Below are positions 11,080-22,300 of a DNA stretch of 64,000 nucleotides, piece after piece (positions within the stretch are counted from its first letter, which is position 1; each line of letters starts with the position of its first letter). The notes beneath the pieces are model-generated. The model had not been told where the DNA came from. It searched no databases and saw nothing but the letters and a program-made list of their open reading frames with translations. Both the position numbers and the translations under genes were made by a program. Source of the stretch: Tupaia tana (lineage: Eukaryota > Chordata > Mammalia > Scandentia > Tupaiidae); assembly GCA_026018925.1 (NCBI GenBank), contig JAKSZU010000018.1, forward strand, positions 26,536,452-26,600,451. The letters are read 5' to 3'.

Positions 11080-11245
11080 TACTTTATCATTACTCAGTTA
11101 TATATCTTGGGAAAGTAGCAAGTTGTTCTTATTTTCTTCATATGGTTAATGAACAGGCTACTAGTATGTTTCTCCAAGGGTTGTTCTGAAATACAAATGT
11201 AACTAATGCATCTAAGTAGCTGGCATATATTAATTTCTTAATAAT
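11080..11245 (+). repeat. MIR-like fragment
   Basis: CTCAGTTATATATCTTGGGAAAGTAGCAAG, then TTCTTCATATGG, then CCAAGGGTTGTTCTGAAATACAAATG and AGCTGGCATATATTAAT follow the MIR order (TGTGACCTTGGGCAAG...CTCATCTG...GGTTGTTGTGAGG...GCCTGGCACATAG). Confidence 0.55.
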
Positions 11246-11370
11246 GAAATTATAATAGTTACGTTACCAACAAGTTTGTTATTATTTCCATAGAAATTAT
11301 AAATTGTCCACTGATGAGTTAGGGTACCTAACAGGAAAATACATCTGAGATGACTGATAAAGGATGCGTA

Positions 11371-11620
11371 GGGAACCAGCTGGTAGCCTAGTGGTTAAGG
11401 CAACTGGATCCCACATGACCAAACTTATGATTTGAGTCCTGGACCCAGCAACTTAAAAAACTCCAAGTGCATGTGCGTGCATGCCCAAAATCCCAAAAGG
11501 AGAAAAAAAAATGGAGAAGGAATTGTGGCATGATCATTACTGAGGGACCATGTTTTCTCACTTTCCCTTGTTCTCTCTGTGTTTCTCTTTCCAGTGAGGA
11601 CAAGTGCCCTCTGGCAAGTT
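11371..11620 (+). mobile_element. tRNA-SINE A, older 'GGATCCCACATG' subfamily
   Basis: Head GGGAACCAGCTGGTAGCCTAGTGGTTAAGGCAACTGGATCCCACATG, middle CCCAAAATCCCAAAAGGAG, 3' end TTCTCTTTCCAGTGAGGACAAGTGCCCTCTGGCAA. This subfamily has GGATCCC in place of GGACTCCC. Confidence 0.82.
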
Positions 11621-11621
11621 A

Positions 11622-11664
<43 letters not shown>

Positions 11665-11768
11665 ATGAATGAAGGAAGGAAGGAAGGAAGGAAGGAAGAA
11701 ATGAAAAGAAATGAAAAGAAATGAAATGAAATGAAATGAAATGAAATGAAATGAAATGAAATGAAATA
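11621..11768. repeat. (AAAT)n-(GAAG)n-(AAATG)n compound microsatellite
   Basis: The SINE A-tail has grown into three successive arrays: AAAT, GAAG, then AAATG with AAAAG variants. The Phe/Ile/Ser-rich open frames on the other strand are products of this repeat. Confidence 0.96.
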
Positions 11769-12880
11769 ATGATGAGTAGGTGTTGTCCCAACTTTATAAC
11801 TGGAGATACTTAACCCTGACAGTGGGAACAGCATACAGCATGTGCAATGATTATTAGAGTAAAATTGAATTTTCTATAAAATGTCGACCTCCAAATTAAA
11901 AACACGGATGTATTTTCTTCCTGTTGACCACAATAAGATCAGTATTCCTCCGTAGAAGATGAATTATACAGTTTGGATCATTGATCATACAGAGATTCAT
12001 TGTCAGCTTGACTTTTAAGATGTGCCAGGTATTAGAAGAGCTTATTTATAGAAAGCAGATGGCTTTTTGTCATTTAATTCACTGAAATTTACTTAGTATG
12101 AGGAAGGGAGAAATCAAGCTGGCTCCATGATAAAAGCTCTCTAAATACATTAGCTCCTTGAGTGGACTGCAGAGGGACAAATAGAACACTGCTTTTAAAA
12201 CGAATTAGCCTTCTTTTATGTTTTAGAAGAGATAAGACCAAAGTCCTCAGCAGTGAATGATAACATGAGTAGAAGCAATTTCAGAATTTGCTTTATCAAA
12301 CACTGAATCCTCTCCCATCCCATTGACCATAGTCCCGCTTTCTTTATAAGGTACTCTCACAGCCTTTCTAGAATGTACCAAGTTCAAAAGCAGGGCCTTA
12401 TTTCAAGCCCTAGACTCATTTCATTCCTATTCTCAGATCTCTGCTTTGTTTATCCACTTTCTCTATATTTTTTTAAATTTCAATCACAACTTCATTTGGC
12501 CACCCTTAGTTTTTCTGGCATGACAAGACTCCATTCCCTGCCTCACGCTGGAGCACATATTCTGCTTGCTTTCAAAGCTGCCCCAAATGACTTATCAAAT
12601 TGCCATGCTTTTATCCTAAATTTCATTATGACATATATACCCAGATAAATGCATTCTCTGTACAAGAGGATCTTAAAATTTTATGGAAAATAAAATTAAC
12701 GTATCAGTTTACTTTGGTACAAAAAATGTTGAAATTCATCTGTAGATTTTTCATAATAAGCATTTTCATGAGCTTTTTGAAGGCTCCTCATATTTCGCTA
12801 TTCCCTTTCTTTGTCTCTGTTCTGCTTTTCCTGCCTTTCTCTTTCCCTCCCAATCATCCCATACCATGTAGACACTGTTC
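11769..12880. other. SINE-free unique interval
   Basis: No gene is supported. The segment 11880-12200 is free of recognisable repeats. Short frames at 12373-12917 lack any recognisable domain. Confidence 0.4.
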
Positions 12881-12889
12881 AAGAGTGTC

Positions 12890-13075
12890 AGAAAGTATAA
12901 ACTTCAGAGCCAATTGATTGCGTTTTTTAAATTACATCCAAATCCTGAATATGGTATTTTTCTCTTTAATTGTCTTATCCATAAATAGTTCTACCTACTT
13001 CACGGAATAGTTATGAGAAATAAATAAGATCATGTGTTCAAAAATAAGCATGTCTGGAAATAGACTTATTACTAT
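12890..13075 (+). repeat. MIR element
   Basis: TAAACTTCAGAGCCAATTGATTGCG, CAAATCCTGAATATG, TTAATTGTCTTATCCATAAATAGTTCTACCTACTTCACGGAATAGTTATGAGAAATAAATAAGATCATGTG: the MIR core and 3' words appear in order. Confidence 0.75.
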
Positions 13076-14040
13076 TACAGTTTTCATTCAATATACATTA
13101 CTAAAACCTAACTAGTTCCCACTACTGATAATTATCAGAGAGTCAGAGCTTAGAGTACCATTATGTTAGGATAAAAGATAGGCTTGAGTGGGTAGACAAA
13201 TAATGAAAATGAAAGACTATGTTTTAATTCTTTTGACAAACACTTTTTGAGCACTTCTATTTGCAAACAAAGGCACTTGTGTCTTTATCTTCACGCTAGA
13301 GTTGTTTGTTTGGAAACCTGTACTAAACCATGACACAGCTCAAAAGAATCACTTCAGCAATCACTGTGCCCACAGGAAAAAAGAGTGGAACAATTGCCTC
13401 TCGGGCTTGAATGTGATTGATACCATTAGGAAAACTAAGGTAACTAGAAAAGAGTCACTTATCTCCAAAAGCTTCCAGTACATCAATAAGATGAAAGAGT
13501 CTTTCCCATAGGACAAGACAAGATCTTCCTCTGCTTAGAGGAAGATCTCAAAAATGGCCCGTCATCTGGGGTCCCTGGAGGCCTGCTATGATGCATAATA
13601 CCTAATACTTGCTTCATGGCTCCCTTCCATATTTGGGTGAGGCTTTTTAGCAAGCCTGAGTCACATTTATAATTTCTTCCGTTGTCTAATCTTGCTTCTT
13701 AATACTTTCTTTTACAGGTTTGGATTCCTAGTAAACATCTTCCACACAATTCTCTATTTATATGGCCATTTGTTTGATACAGAAGGAACTTTTCCAAGTA
13801 AATTTCTACGTATGTGGCAAAGATATTCCATATTTATAACACTGACAGCTTTTCTTGGCTGACTCCTCTCTAAAAGAATGACAGAGTCTATATACACAAT
13901 TTAGCTCATTTTGTTCAAATTGGAAGAGGCCACAAACAGTCTAAAAGTAGTGACCTAAGTCTGCTCGCTGATAATTGTTGGACTGTCGGAGCCTGCTATT
14001 TCAAAAATCTATCTTCTGCTGACCTACTTCAAAAAACTCT
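13076..14040. other. Unique interval, no gene recognised
   Basis: Single-copy-looking sequence. The 69-codon frame at 13302 has no domain that I recognise. Confidence 0.4.
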
Positions 14041-14044
14041 TTAT

Positions 14045-14155
14045 AAATGATCATGGTGGTGGATGCACGGCATTACAAATATCCTAAATTCAACTAGATT
14101 ATACCATTTAGGATGGTTAAGTGGTGGTAAATTTTATGTTGTGTCTATTTTAGCA
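14045..14155 (+). repeat. L1 3'-UTR-like fragment
   Basis: ATGGTGGTGGATGCACGGCATTACAAATATCCTAAATTCAACTAGATTATACCATTTAGGATGGTTAAGTGGTGGTAAATTTTATG resembles the end of old mammalian L1 3' UTRs (GTTGCACAACTCTGTGAATATACTAAA...GTACACTTTAAATGGGTGAATTTTATG). Confidence 0.55.
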
Positions 14156-14184
14156 GGATAAAATATACTAATAAAAAGGAAGGA

Positions 14185-14414
14185 CTGGGTCAGCCACAGT
14201 GGCACAGCAGTAACATACTGCTCAGTGACACTAGATTCATATGGAAGACTGTGTGTTTGGTTCCCAGATCAACCTACAGACTCCAGACAAAAGTACGTCC
14301 ATGATCTTGGCTGACTGTAAAGGATTGAGGTGGTAGAGGATTGTGGCATAAGACCCTGTTTGTAGTGCCAGTCTTTTTCTGTGTCTCACATTCATGGAAG
14401 GAAATAAAATTAAA
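14185..14414 (+). mobile_element. tRNA-like SINE B
   Basis: GGTCAGCCACAGTGGCACAGCAGTAACAT at the head, TGATCTTGGCTGACTGTAAAGG in the middle and CATTCATGGAAGGAAATAAA at the 3' end match the family seen at 54704. It is diverged. Confidence 0.6.
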
Positions 14415-14427
14415 AATAATGAATGAT

Positions 14428-14535
14428 GGGACCAGCAAGTGGCATGGTGGTTAAAAGGCTGGACTCCCACATGGCCACCACAGTTTTAGTCCTGAACCTG
14501 ATGGCTTACTTTCTCTCTTTCTCTCTCTCTCTCTG
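14428..14535 (+). mobile_element. tRNA-SINE A, short form
   Basis: GGGACCAGCAAGTGGCATGGTGG through GATGGCTTACTTTCTCTC is the short form. It is inserted in the tail of SINE B, with AATAAAATTAAAA on both sides (about 14402-14414 and 14632-14645). Its own tail became a GAA repeat. Confidence 0.82.
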
Positions 14536-14539
14536 AAAA

Positions 14540-14632
14540 AAAAAGAAGAAGAAGAAGAAGAAGAAGAAGAAGAAGAAGAAGAAGAAGAAGAAGAAGAAGA
14601 AGAGAAGAAGAAGAAAAAGAAGAAGAAGAAAG
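14540..14632. repeat. (GAA)n microsatellite
   Basis: About 30 GAA triplets with a few interruptions, grown from the A-tail of the adjacent SINE. The poly-Phe/Leu frames on the minus strand come from it. Confidence 0.96.
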
Positions 14633-14705
14633 AATAAAATTAAAATTAAAACTTGGAGATAAACAGCCAAAATTGAGAGAAGTTGATTAAAAATAGGAGT
14701 TTGTG

Positions 14706-14960
14706 GAAGGTGGGTGGTGGCGAAGCAGTAAAATACAATGCTCTGCAAGGCTGACCCACATGGCAAGGTTCTGAGTTTGTGTTCAAATATCCCCCTGAAT
14801 ATGTTGGGCAAGTGTGTGTCTATGATCTGGAGCTAGCTGAGGCTGGGCATAGACTGCAGTATCAAGACATTGCTGGAGGTGCACTCACTCATGCACGTGC
14901 TTGCTCGCTCACACACATTCACACACATTCTCTCTCTCTCTCTCTCTCTCACTCATACAA
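14706..14960 (+). mobile_element. tRNA-like SINE B
   Basis: GGTGGGTGGTGGCGAAGCAGTAAAATAC, GTTCTGAGTTTGTGTTCAAATAT (diverged box-B region) and GATCTGGAGCTAGCTGAGGCTGGGCATAG match SINE B. It is followed by a CACACA/CTCTCT tract. Confidence 0.62.
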
Positions 14961-14964
14961 AATT

Positions 14965-15842
14965 AGTTTTTTTAGCTTTCTAGTTTTATTAACATTTAAT
15001 CACCATATATCTTTACAATATACAAAATGAATCTTCCCAGCATGAATACACTCCTGTTAGTCTAGTCAAAAAACAAACAAAAAACGATTGTGATGTGACC
15101 ACACTCCATTGGGCACGCTTTCTCTCCTCTCTACTGAACATCATCATTAAAAACTTTAAAAAAAATAGAAATTTATCTAGGAAAACTGGGCATGAGAATA
15201 GGAAAGAGGAGAGAAAGAAGTAGAAGAACAGAGTAGTGGTTCTCTTCCTGTTCACCACTGTAGAAATTCTCAAATTTTGGCTGAACCCAAGAATCACCTG
15301 GGAGATTGTTCAAGTCTATTCTCCAGGTTACAATCCCAAAGCAATTAAATCAGAATCTCTGAAGGAGGATCCCAGACATCCCTTGGCGCAAAAGTTGAAA
15401 AAACTCTGTTCCATTTTCATACCTTTTACTAGTAAGTACACTTCATCCTTAATGAATCCTGTCATATATAGAAATTTTTAATTGGGAGAGAGAGAAGGTG
15501 TAGAAATGACATATAAAAATATCTCATTCTCAAAATTCCACAATGCACCTCTAGTTCCCTTGTCCCAGAACTAAAGGGGGATGCTTTTGTGAATGAGAAT
15601 CACCTTGATAGAGGAATAAAAATGCTATCAGTATTCAGCTTTTTCAATAACAATCTTTGTCTAAATCCCCTGAAACAGGCAGCTACTTTCTCCCACTATT
15701 GCGAAAACCTTAGTGTGGACTTGGCCACCTCCGATTTTACTAGCAATACCACAGTAGAGCTCAAGCTACTTTCTTGCTTTTAGCTTTGTTGTTGTTTGTT
15801 TGTTTCACTCTTATCTAAATAATAGTCAGGGTCATTATTCAA
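14965..15842. other. Unique interval, no gene recognised
   Basis: No supported gene. TTCTCAAATTTTGGCTGAACCCAAGAATCACCTGGGAGATTGTTCAAG near 15268-15315 is typical of an old MER/DNA-transposon-type repeat (AACCTGAATCACCTGGGAG), but I cannot name it securely. Confidence 0.4.
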
Positions 15843-15856
15843 GAAAAGCAATTCTG

Positions 15857-16100
15857 GGGCTAGCCCTTGTGCATAGGGAGCCAGATCCCATTTGGCTGAC
15901 CATGGTTCAAATCCTGGCCCCACCAGCTTGAAAAACATGCTGGATGCATGTGTGTGAGCCTCAGATGCTGACTGAATGGAGAAATGGGGAAAAAAAAAAA
16001 AAAAAAAAAAAAGACCGATGTGACCATACTCCATTAGGTGTGCTTTCTCTCTCTCTCTCTCTTCTCTCTAGTGAGCACGTATGGCCTCTAGCAATTAAAA
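15857..16100 (+). mobile_element. tRNA-SINE A, older 'GGATCCCA' subfamily
   Basis: GGGCTAGCCCTTGTGCATAGGGAGCCAGATCCCATTTGG, box-B-like GGTTCAAATCC, GCTTGAAAAACATGCTGG and a 3' CTAGTGAGCACGTATGGCCTCTAGCAATTAAAA end. Flanked by GAAAGCAATTCTGG-type duplications (about 15843-15856 and 16102-16115). Confidence 0.85.
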
Positions 16101-16148
16101 AGGAAAGCAATTCTGGCTATGTCATCTCCCATGCAAAACTCCTCAATT

Positions 16149-16417
16149 ATTTATGTATTTATTTTTAGAGAGAAATTTTTTGCCATAGGGCACATGTGTT
16201 CACTGAAGAGACAGAGAGAGACAAAGTGAGAAATAACCTCCCTGAGGGGATGGCCACACCGCAATCCCTTTTCCTCCAATCTTCTCTTGGGATTTTGGGC
16301 ACACACACCATGCACACAGACCCAGTATGAGTTTCAAGCCACTGGTTCTAGGACTTGAACTGCAGCTAAGCCATGTGGGAGTCCAGTGCCTTAACCACAA
16401 TGCCGCCTGCTGGTCCC
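16149..16417 (-). mobile_element. tRNA-SINE A, long form
   Basis: Minus-strand copy from GAAATTTTTTGCCATAGGGCACATG through CTTGGGATTTTGGGCACAC to GCCGCCTGCTGGTCC. It is flanked by a weak CCTCAAT duplication. Confidence 0.86.
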
Positions 16418-16419
16418 TC

Positions 16420-17590
16420 AATGGCTTTATTTTCCCCTTTTAGCCCGTATAGTAAGTGGCTACAAGATACTGTCCCTGCCTACCCACAACTTCATCTTTA
16501 AGATTCTCCCTGTGATCCTCATTCAGTCTCCACAAGCATCTCACTTCCTCTAACAGCTTTCTCTTCCTTTCTGTTTCTCTATCTCTACCTCAAGCACAGC
16601 TCTAACCTGTGCTATAGCTGCTGCTAAGAATGTTCTCTGTCTTCTTCTTGCCTGATGAACCCCACTCAGCATTCAGGTCACGAATTAAATATTCTTCCTC
16701 ATATGCTATGTCGTGCAATGCAAAAAAAAAGTTATTAAAGTAAAAATATTGGGCAGCAAGGTTAAAGATATGTCCCTAGCAAAGTATGGATATTTGATGA
16801 TGTTACATCTCCTGGCCCTCAAATTGTAAGAAAGTATAATAATGTCTATTTTATCCACAACTTTGTCACTAGAGCTTAATATCATGTCTGTTTATTTGGC
16901 AAATGTGTTTAGCCCCTCGACGGAGAGACTTACTGATCTTACTTTTTGCAGCAGAAAACCCTAAAGCAATGAAGACTTCAGAGAACCGTACTGTAAGTTG
17001 GTGTGTCTTTTTATTCCAGAATAATGTCTCACCATTATTAAATTAGATAGAAAAAAATTTCTTGAGAGTCTCTGAAGTCTGGGATTAGTCACGAGAGGAT
17101 TAGACCTCTAACTGAAATGATGATGACTTGGAGAGTGGATGATTATAGCCTAGCATGTCACAAGAGAACTTGAGAGTGAACACCAATTTGGCATTCGAAG
17201 ATTTGTTGAAACAAAGTGAGCATTCTTTGTCAATCTTGATAAAGGCTAGATTATGAGAAATAAAAATAAGTGCAATTTAACTCAGTAGGTATCATACCTA
17301 TACCTCCATTTTCTCTGGAGACTGAGAATATAAATAGTTGAAAGAGGATTCAGACAAATTAACCAATCTGGAATATAGTAACATATCATTATCTGCCACC
17401 ACGTATCAGCATCTTTCCATGTCTCCTTTTTTCCCCTTTTTTGCTCCTCCAAGCATAAGAAACTGAAGCCCCTTTTCTCCTAGCCTGTTAGGCCCCCCTG
17501 CTCTCATACTATTTGTAGGTACTGCCTAAGTAGTAAGCCAATAGGCTGAGTTGTATGAAGAAACCCACCAATTACATTTAAAAAAAAAAA
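16420..17590. other. Unique interval, no gene recognised
   Basis: Single-copy-looking sequence without lineage-specific SINEs. No coding or RNA feature is supported. Confidence 0.42.
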
Positions 17591-17594
17591 AATT

Positions 17595-18010
17595 AAACAG
17601 GCTTTCTATGTCCTCCAGAATCAGTCTTGGTAGATTATATGTGTCCAGGAACTTGTCCATCTCATCCAGGTTTTCCTGCTGGTTGGCTTATAGATCCTCA
17701 TAGTATCCTCTAATGATGTTTTGTATTTCTACTATGTCTGTGGTAGTAGTACCAGTTTCAATGTGAATTCCATCTGTTTGGTTCCTTTCTCTGTTCTTAA
17801 TCAGTCTAATTAATGATGTGTCAATCTTGTTTATCTTTTCAAAGAACCAGCTTTTGCTTTATTTTCTGTATATTTTATTTTCTATTTTATTTATTTCTGC
17901 TCAAATTTTTATTTCTTTTCTCTTTTTATTTTTTGGATTTTGTTGTTGCTTTTCCAATTCCCTGAGGCATGACAATAGGTTGTCCATTTGCCCCATTCCA
18001 TCCTTTTCTT
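17595..18010 (-). mobile_element. L1 ORF2 fragment (reverse-transcriptase region)
   Basis: Antisense L1 text is visible: GTCCATCTCATCCAGGTTTTC, CTCTAATGATGTTTTGTATTTCT, TAATTAATGATGTGTCAATCTTG and TCTTTTCAAAGAACCAGCTTTTG. These correspond to the RT region of L1 ORF2 read backwards. It is 5'- and 3'-truncated and non-coding. Confidence 0.82.
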
Positions 18011-18042
18011 ATGTGCACTAATTGTTACATATAAAAAATAAT

Positions 18043-18145
18043 TATCACGCCCAGCGTGAATTTAAGCCACTGGGTCCAGGACCTGAATCGTGGTCAACTA
18101 CATGGGAGTCCAGCGACATAGCCATTACGCTAACTGCTGGTCCCT
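18043..18145 (-). mobile_element. tRNA-SINE A, head only (3' part missing)
   Basis: Minus-strand copy holding only the tRNA-related head plus CACGCTGGGCGTG. It lacks the AGAGGAGAATGG middle, the CT block and the usual tail. Its diagnostic positions (AGCGACATAGCCATTACGCTAACTGCTGG) belong to the young subfamily. Missing the 3' end is unusual for an L1-mobilised SINE. Confidence 0.8.
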
Positions 18146-18249
18146 AAATTAAGCCTTATTGTAACATAGTCATAACCAATTGTTTATGTATTGTCCACAA
18201 CTACTTTCCCAACCAAAGCAAAGTGTCATGGTAAAACAGACATTGCAGA

Positions 18250-18482
18250 GGGCCAGCAGGTGCTGTGGTGGTTAAGGCATTGGATTCCCACATAGCCAAG
18301 TGCAGATCAAGTCCCAGACCTGGTGACTTGAAAAACACACTGGGCACATATGTGTGAATGCCCAAAATCCCAAGGGGAAAAAGAATTGCAGTATGGCCAT
18401 CCCCAGTGGGGAGTGATTTCTCTCTTTCCCTCTTTCTGTCTCTCGCTGGTGAGTGCATGTGCCCTATGAAAAACCTGAAAAA
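18250..18482 (+). mobile_element. tRNA-SINE A, long form, older
   Basis: GGGCCAGCAGGTGCTGTGGTGGTTAAGGCATTGGATTCCCACATAGCC, CCCAAAATCCCAAGGGG, GTGAGTGCATGTGCCCTATGAAAAACC. The middle is shortened by about 25 bp. Confidence 0.84.
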
Positions 18483-19200
18483 GAATGGGGGGGGGGAACT
18501 AGTCTTTTACAGAAAATGTTTGCTGACTTCTGCCAGTTTATAAGGTTCTGTTAAATTTCACCAATTGGCTTGAGCTATGAGAGATTAAGGAAAGGATATC
18601 TACCTTCTAAGGTCAATATGGTAGAAGCAATAGTAGATAGTGGTAAATAGGTAAGAGATCCCAAATTAACTTTAAATTTTGAGGTAGAAGACTTAGGGAT
18701 TTTGGCCTCATCCTTGGAGTTAGCAGAAGAAAAAAAAAATTGAGGAAGACGATTTCAGCTGTGTTGAGGGGATATATTTGATTATGGGCATCAGTAAAAG
18801 GAGGCAGAGAAGAGGTTCTCCTAAAACTGATGCCATCTTAAATCTAGCTGATTTCCAAGTTCTTAAACCAAATATATTCTCTGACAAAGTACTGGTTTTT
18901 CATCAAAAAATTACTAAGGAGCCAGAAGTCTAAAACAAAACAAAACTTGTACTCACTCACTGAGTAGTACAATAGTGAAATGTACAGTTTTCTGCTTGGA
19001 AATCAAGCAGTTTACCTATTTACGTTTTGCTCTTAATGAAAATATTTTTTGAAAAATTGTACACATATCTAAAACGAAAGGACCTCAACATGACTTAATA
19101 GACACTGAACCACTGTTACCTCAGACAGGTAACAACCTCTTAGTGATCCAGTATCCTATATCAGACAGTGATAACAATGACTATTAATTCATAATGTTTT

Positions 19201-19484
19201 TGTTGTTGTTGTTGTTTTGTTTGTTTGTTTTGGAGAGGTTTTCGCTATAGGGCGCGTGCGCTCGCCAGACAGACAGAGAGAGACATAGAGACAGAAAACG
19301 AGAAATCACCCCCCAGTGGGGATGGTCACACCGCAATCCCTTCTCCTCCATTCTCCTCTCGGGATCTTGGGCACGCACGCACACGCGCCCGGTGTGAGTT
19401 TTAAGCCACCGGGTCCGGGACGCGAACCGCGGTCGACTACGTGGGAGTCCAGTGACATAGCCATTACGCTAACTGCTGGTTCCC
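19201..19484 (-). mobile_element. tRNA-SINE A, long form, young copy
   Basis: High CpG content and the young TTAGCGTAATGGCTATGTCACTGG head in reverse. The tail became (GTT)n/(GTTT)n. A 17-bp target duplication, TTAATTCATAATGTTTT, lies at 19184-19200 and 19485-19501 with at most one mismatch. Confidence 0.95.
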
Positions 19485-19509
19485 TTAATTCATAATGTTT
19501 TAAGAATTA

Positions 19510-19587
19510 TTGAATTGTCAGAAAAGTCATGATGTAGTTTTCTGTTTTTCAATGCAAACATGTGCCATGAGTTTTCTGACAACCCAA
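19510..19587. mobile_element. Mariner-type palindromic MITE
   Basis: TTGAATTGTCAGAAAAGTCATGATG... pairs with ...CCATGAGTTTTCTGACAACCCAA. It is 78 bp and flanked by TA at 19508-19509 and 19588-19589. Confidence 0.88.
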
Positions 19588-19589
19588 TA

Positions 19590-20850
19590 TTATATTTAAA
19601 AGTCATAAAATATTTTAGGCATAGAGAAATGCTTAAAACCATAATCTGCTGGTGATGTTCCTAAAAGATGCATTCAGATCCATTAAAATGGTTGTGGTAA
19701 ATACAATTTCACGTTAGTTCACATCCCAGTTCTCTGCACTTGTCTCAGGGATGTAAATCGGCAACTGCTAACGTAATTAGTGTGCTCTTCCCACCCTGTA
19801 GCATCATTTCATTGTCTTATTACTTATGTTTGGTCTGCCTTATGAAAAGAGTGAAAAAGCCTTTATCTGGTTTCTGCTTTTCTCGATTTCTTCCTTGTTG
19901 GCCATGTATCTTTACACTCAGTTTTCTTCATCTTCATCTGATGGTTTTTTTTTTCCTTCTTTCCATATAATTTCTTGTTTTCGACCATCCCACAGTTTAG
20001 ATTTCATACTTTACGTGTAGTCATAGATATTGTGACTGTACTTTATAAACTTTAGAGCACTGACCAGACATTAATTTTTATTTATTGCTTTCAATCAGTT
20101 GGAAAGTCCTTGACTTCTTCGCACCTATCTAACACCACTGCCTGAGAAATGTTTGTGGTCTTAAAACATTCACCTTTCTTCAACTTGGTCTGTTATTTAC
20201 TGATTTTATGCCTTTCCAATATCTTATATTATTGGCACTCTGACCTTTATATAAAGCAAGCAGTATAGTAACTAAATCATAGAAAAACAATAATGCCTTC
20301 CTTTCCATAGGACCTTATAAATATTGAATCAATTTTTATAGGCATTATGAAGCTGGATTGTAAGCACGAGCTCAGAAGTATAGTTTATTTATCTTTGCGA
20401 CCTAAGAATTTGACTCATAACCAGCAATTAGCAGGTGGTCAATAATTTTTAAGATGATAAATATCACCATCACAAAGGTCCTGTAGAATAACATACTTTG
20501 TACACACATGAAAAATAAACTTAGTAAAGAATACACGAACTAAAAATGTTCACATTCAACTCATTCTATGTGATAACATCCTTGATTTGATTATTACACA
20601 CTGCATGCATGCTTTAATAACCTGTGTAATACACCATAAAGATGTAGAACAATTAAATAAGACATTGCAAAATAAAAATGTTATTTTAATATATTAGTGT
20701 TCATAAAAGCAAAAATAAAAAAGAGCATAGTGTCTCATTAACGTCTTCATAGTGTTATTTTCAATGACAGAATGTTAAAATAAATTAATTGTTATTGTAA
20801 TCTACCCTGACATAAGCAGGCACTTTGTATTCAATCGAGAAACTTTTGCT
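19590..20850. other. Unique AT-rich interval
   Basis: No gene is supported. TGTAAGCACGAGCTCAGAAGTATAG...GCAGGTGGTCAATAATT at 20358-20445 resembles an L2 3' end. Short frames at 19740-20020 have no recognised domain. Confidence 0.42.
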
Positions 20851-20852
20851 GC

Positions 20853-21008
20853 ACTGATTATATGGTAGCCATTTGCCATATGTGGCTACTTAAGTTTCAA
20901 TTAATTAAAATTAACTAAAGCTAAAAACTTATTTCCTCACTCACACTATCCACACAAGAACCAGTTCCTACATGAGTCCAGTGGCTGCCATGTTAGACAG
21001 CAAAGACG
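20853..21008 (+). mobile_element. MER5A (hAT-Charlie non-autonomous DNA transposon)
   Basis: TATGGTAGCCATTTGCCATATGTGGCTACTTAAG at one side, an AATTAATTAAAATTAA core, and CCAGTGGCTGCCATGTTAGACAGC at the other. This is the MER5A pattern of inverted ends around an AT-rich centre. Confidence 0.82.
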
Positions 21009-21184
21009 TGTTCCCATGACTGCAAAATTTCTAAATGCTGCCAGGATAACTATCCACGGCCTGGAGGTGTCGACAGGGTTTGCCAAAACATCAGTTATGA
21101 TCTATGGCAAATATAACATGGTTGGGATGTTTTAAAGTATCAGAAAGTATTTTAGAGTTTCAAGGAGATTTTCTCTGAAATGTT

Positions 21185-21213
21185 TACATGTATGTATGTA
21201 TGTATGTATGTAA
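21185..21213. repeat. (TATG)n microsatellite
   Basis: About six TATG units. Confidence 0.9.
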
Positions 21214-21746
21214 TTTATTGGTATAACAGAATAAGATATTTTTCCATTATTTGCTAAAATGTGGTATATGTGCCCCCCATTTTTAACAGTTAAATGCTAA
21301 GTTTAGAGTGTTCTTCAGTAATCAAGTACCACTCTTGTCTGCCAATAAAATGATTTTTCTTTGCCTTTCTTTCCCAGTGAAGGTGTTATAAAAACTTACA
21401 TAGAATTGGAAAGCAAAATTATTTCTAATTTTCAGTTGAAAAGAAGTATCAGATTAATCCAAACCTCTTTTGCCATCTTTGAATTTGTAACAGTTTTTAC
21501 ATGCAATGTTTGCTGAGAACCTCCTATATGCCAAGTATGACATCACATGCTAGAGACAGAGGTCAAGAAATCATGGCACCCATACTTAAATGCATTGCAG
21601 AAATTGGGAAAAGATAAACATGTTGAGTTGTTATTTTTGGAATAATTTCAGAGTCACAAAATTTGGGAAAAATAAGGAATTTCTTTTGTACTCTTCGTAG
21701 AATTTATTGAGAAATGAAACTCTATAATTCTGTCAAGTATTATGAT

Positions 21747-22300
21747 GCTTAGTTTGGGGGCATCAACTTGACAGGAGTAAGGAACACCTAGAAACCAAAT
21801 AAAACATTATTCTGGCTATGTCTTTGGGGCTGTTTCCAGAGGAGATTCATATGTCAGTCTGAGTAAACTTGGTAGGCAAGATCCACCCTCAATATGTGTA
21901 GGCACAACCCAATTAACAAGGGGTCTGGAGAGAATGGATGTGAAAAACTGATTGGTCTCTTTGCAGAGGGCAGGACAGATCTTTTTCTACTGCCTTGGGT
22001 ATCTGAACTTAAGACTTGCCTACCTTTGGACTCCAGGACTCACACCAGTGGCCCCTGGGGTTCTCAGGCTTTTGGCTTCAGATTGAAAGTTATATCGTCA
22101 GTTTCTCTGCCTCTGAGGCCTTCGGACTTGGACTGAGCCATGCTATAAGCATCCTAGGGTGTCTACCTTGCGGACAGCCTACTGTGGCACTTCTCACCTG
22201 CCATAGTCATGTGAGCTAATTCCCCAATACATTCCTTCTTATAAATCTATACATAACCTACTGGTGCTATCTCTCTAGAAGACCCTGACTAATACCAATA
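21747..22300 (+). repeat. Ancient LTR-like repeat ending CCTGACTAATAC
   Basis: TTGGGGGCATCAACTTGACAGG, TTATTCTGGCTATGTC, GAGTAAACTTGGTAGGCAAGATCCACCC, GACTTGGACTGAGCC and CTAGAAGACCCTGACTAATACC are the ordered words of a common mammalian repeat. I know the pattern but not its formal name with certainty. The 63340 copy is related. The short frames inside are not genes. Confidence 0.6.

Noticed and set aside
17595..18010. A coding exon suggested by a Phe/Leu-rich frame
   Set aside because: The DNA is antisense L1 ORF2.
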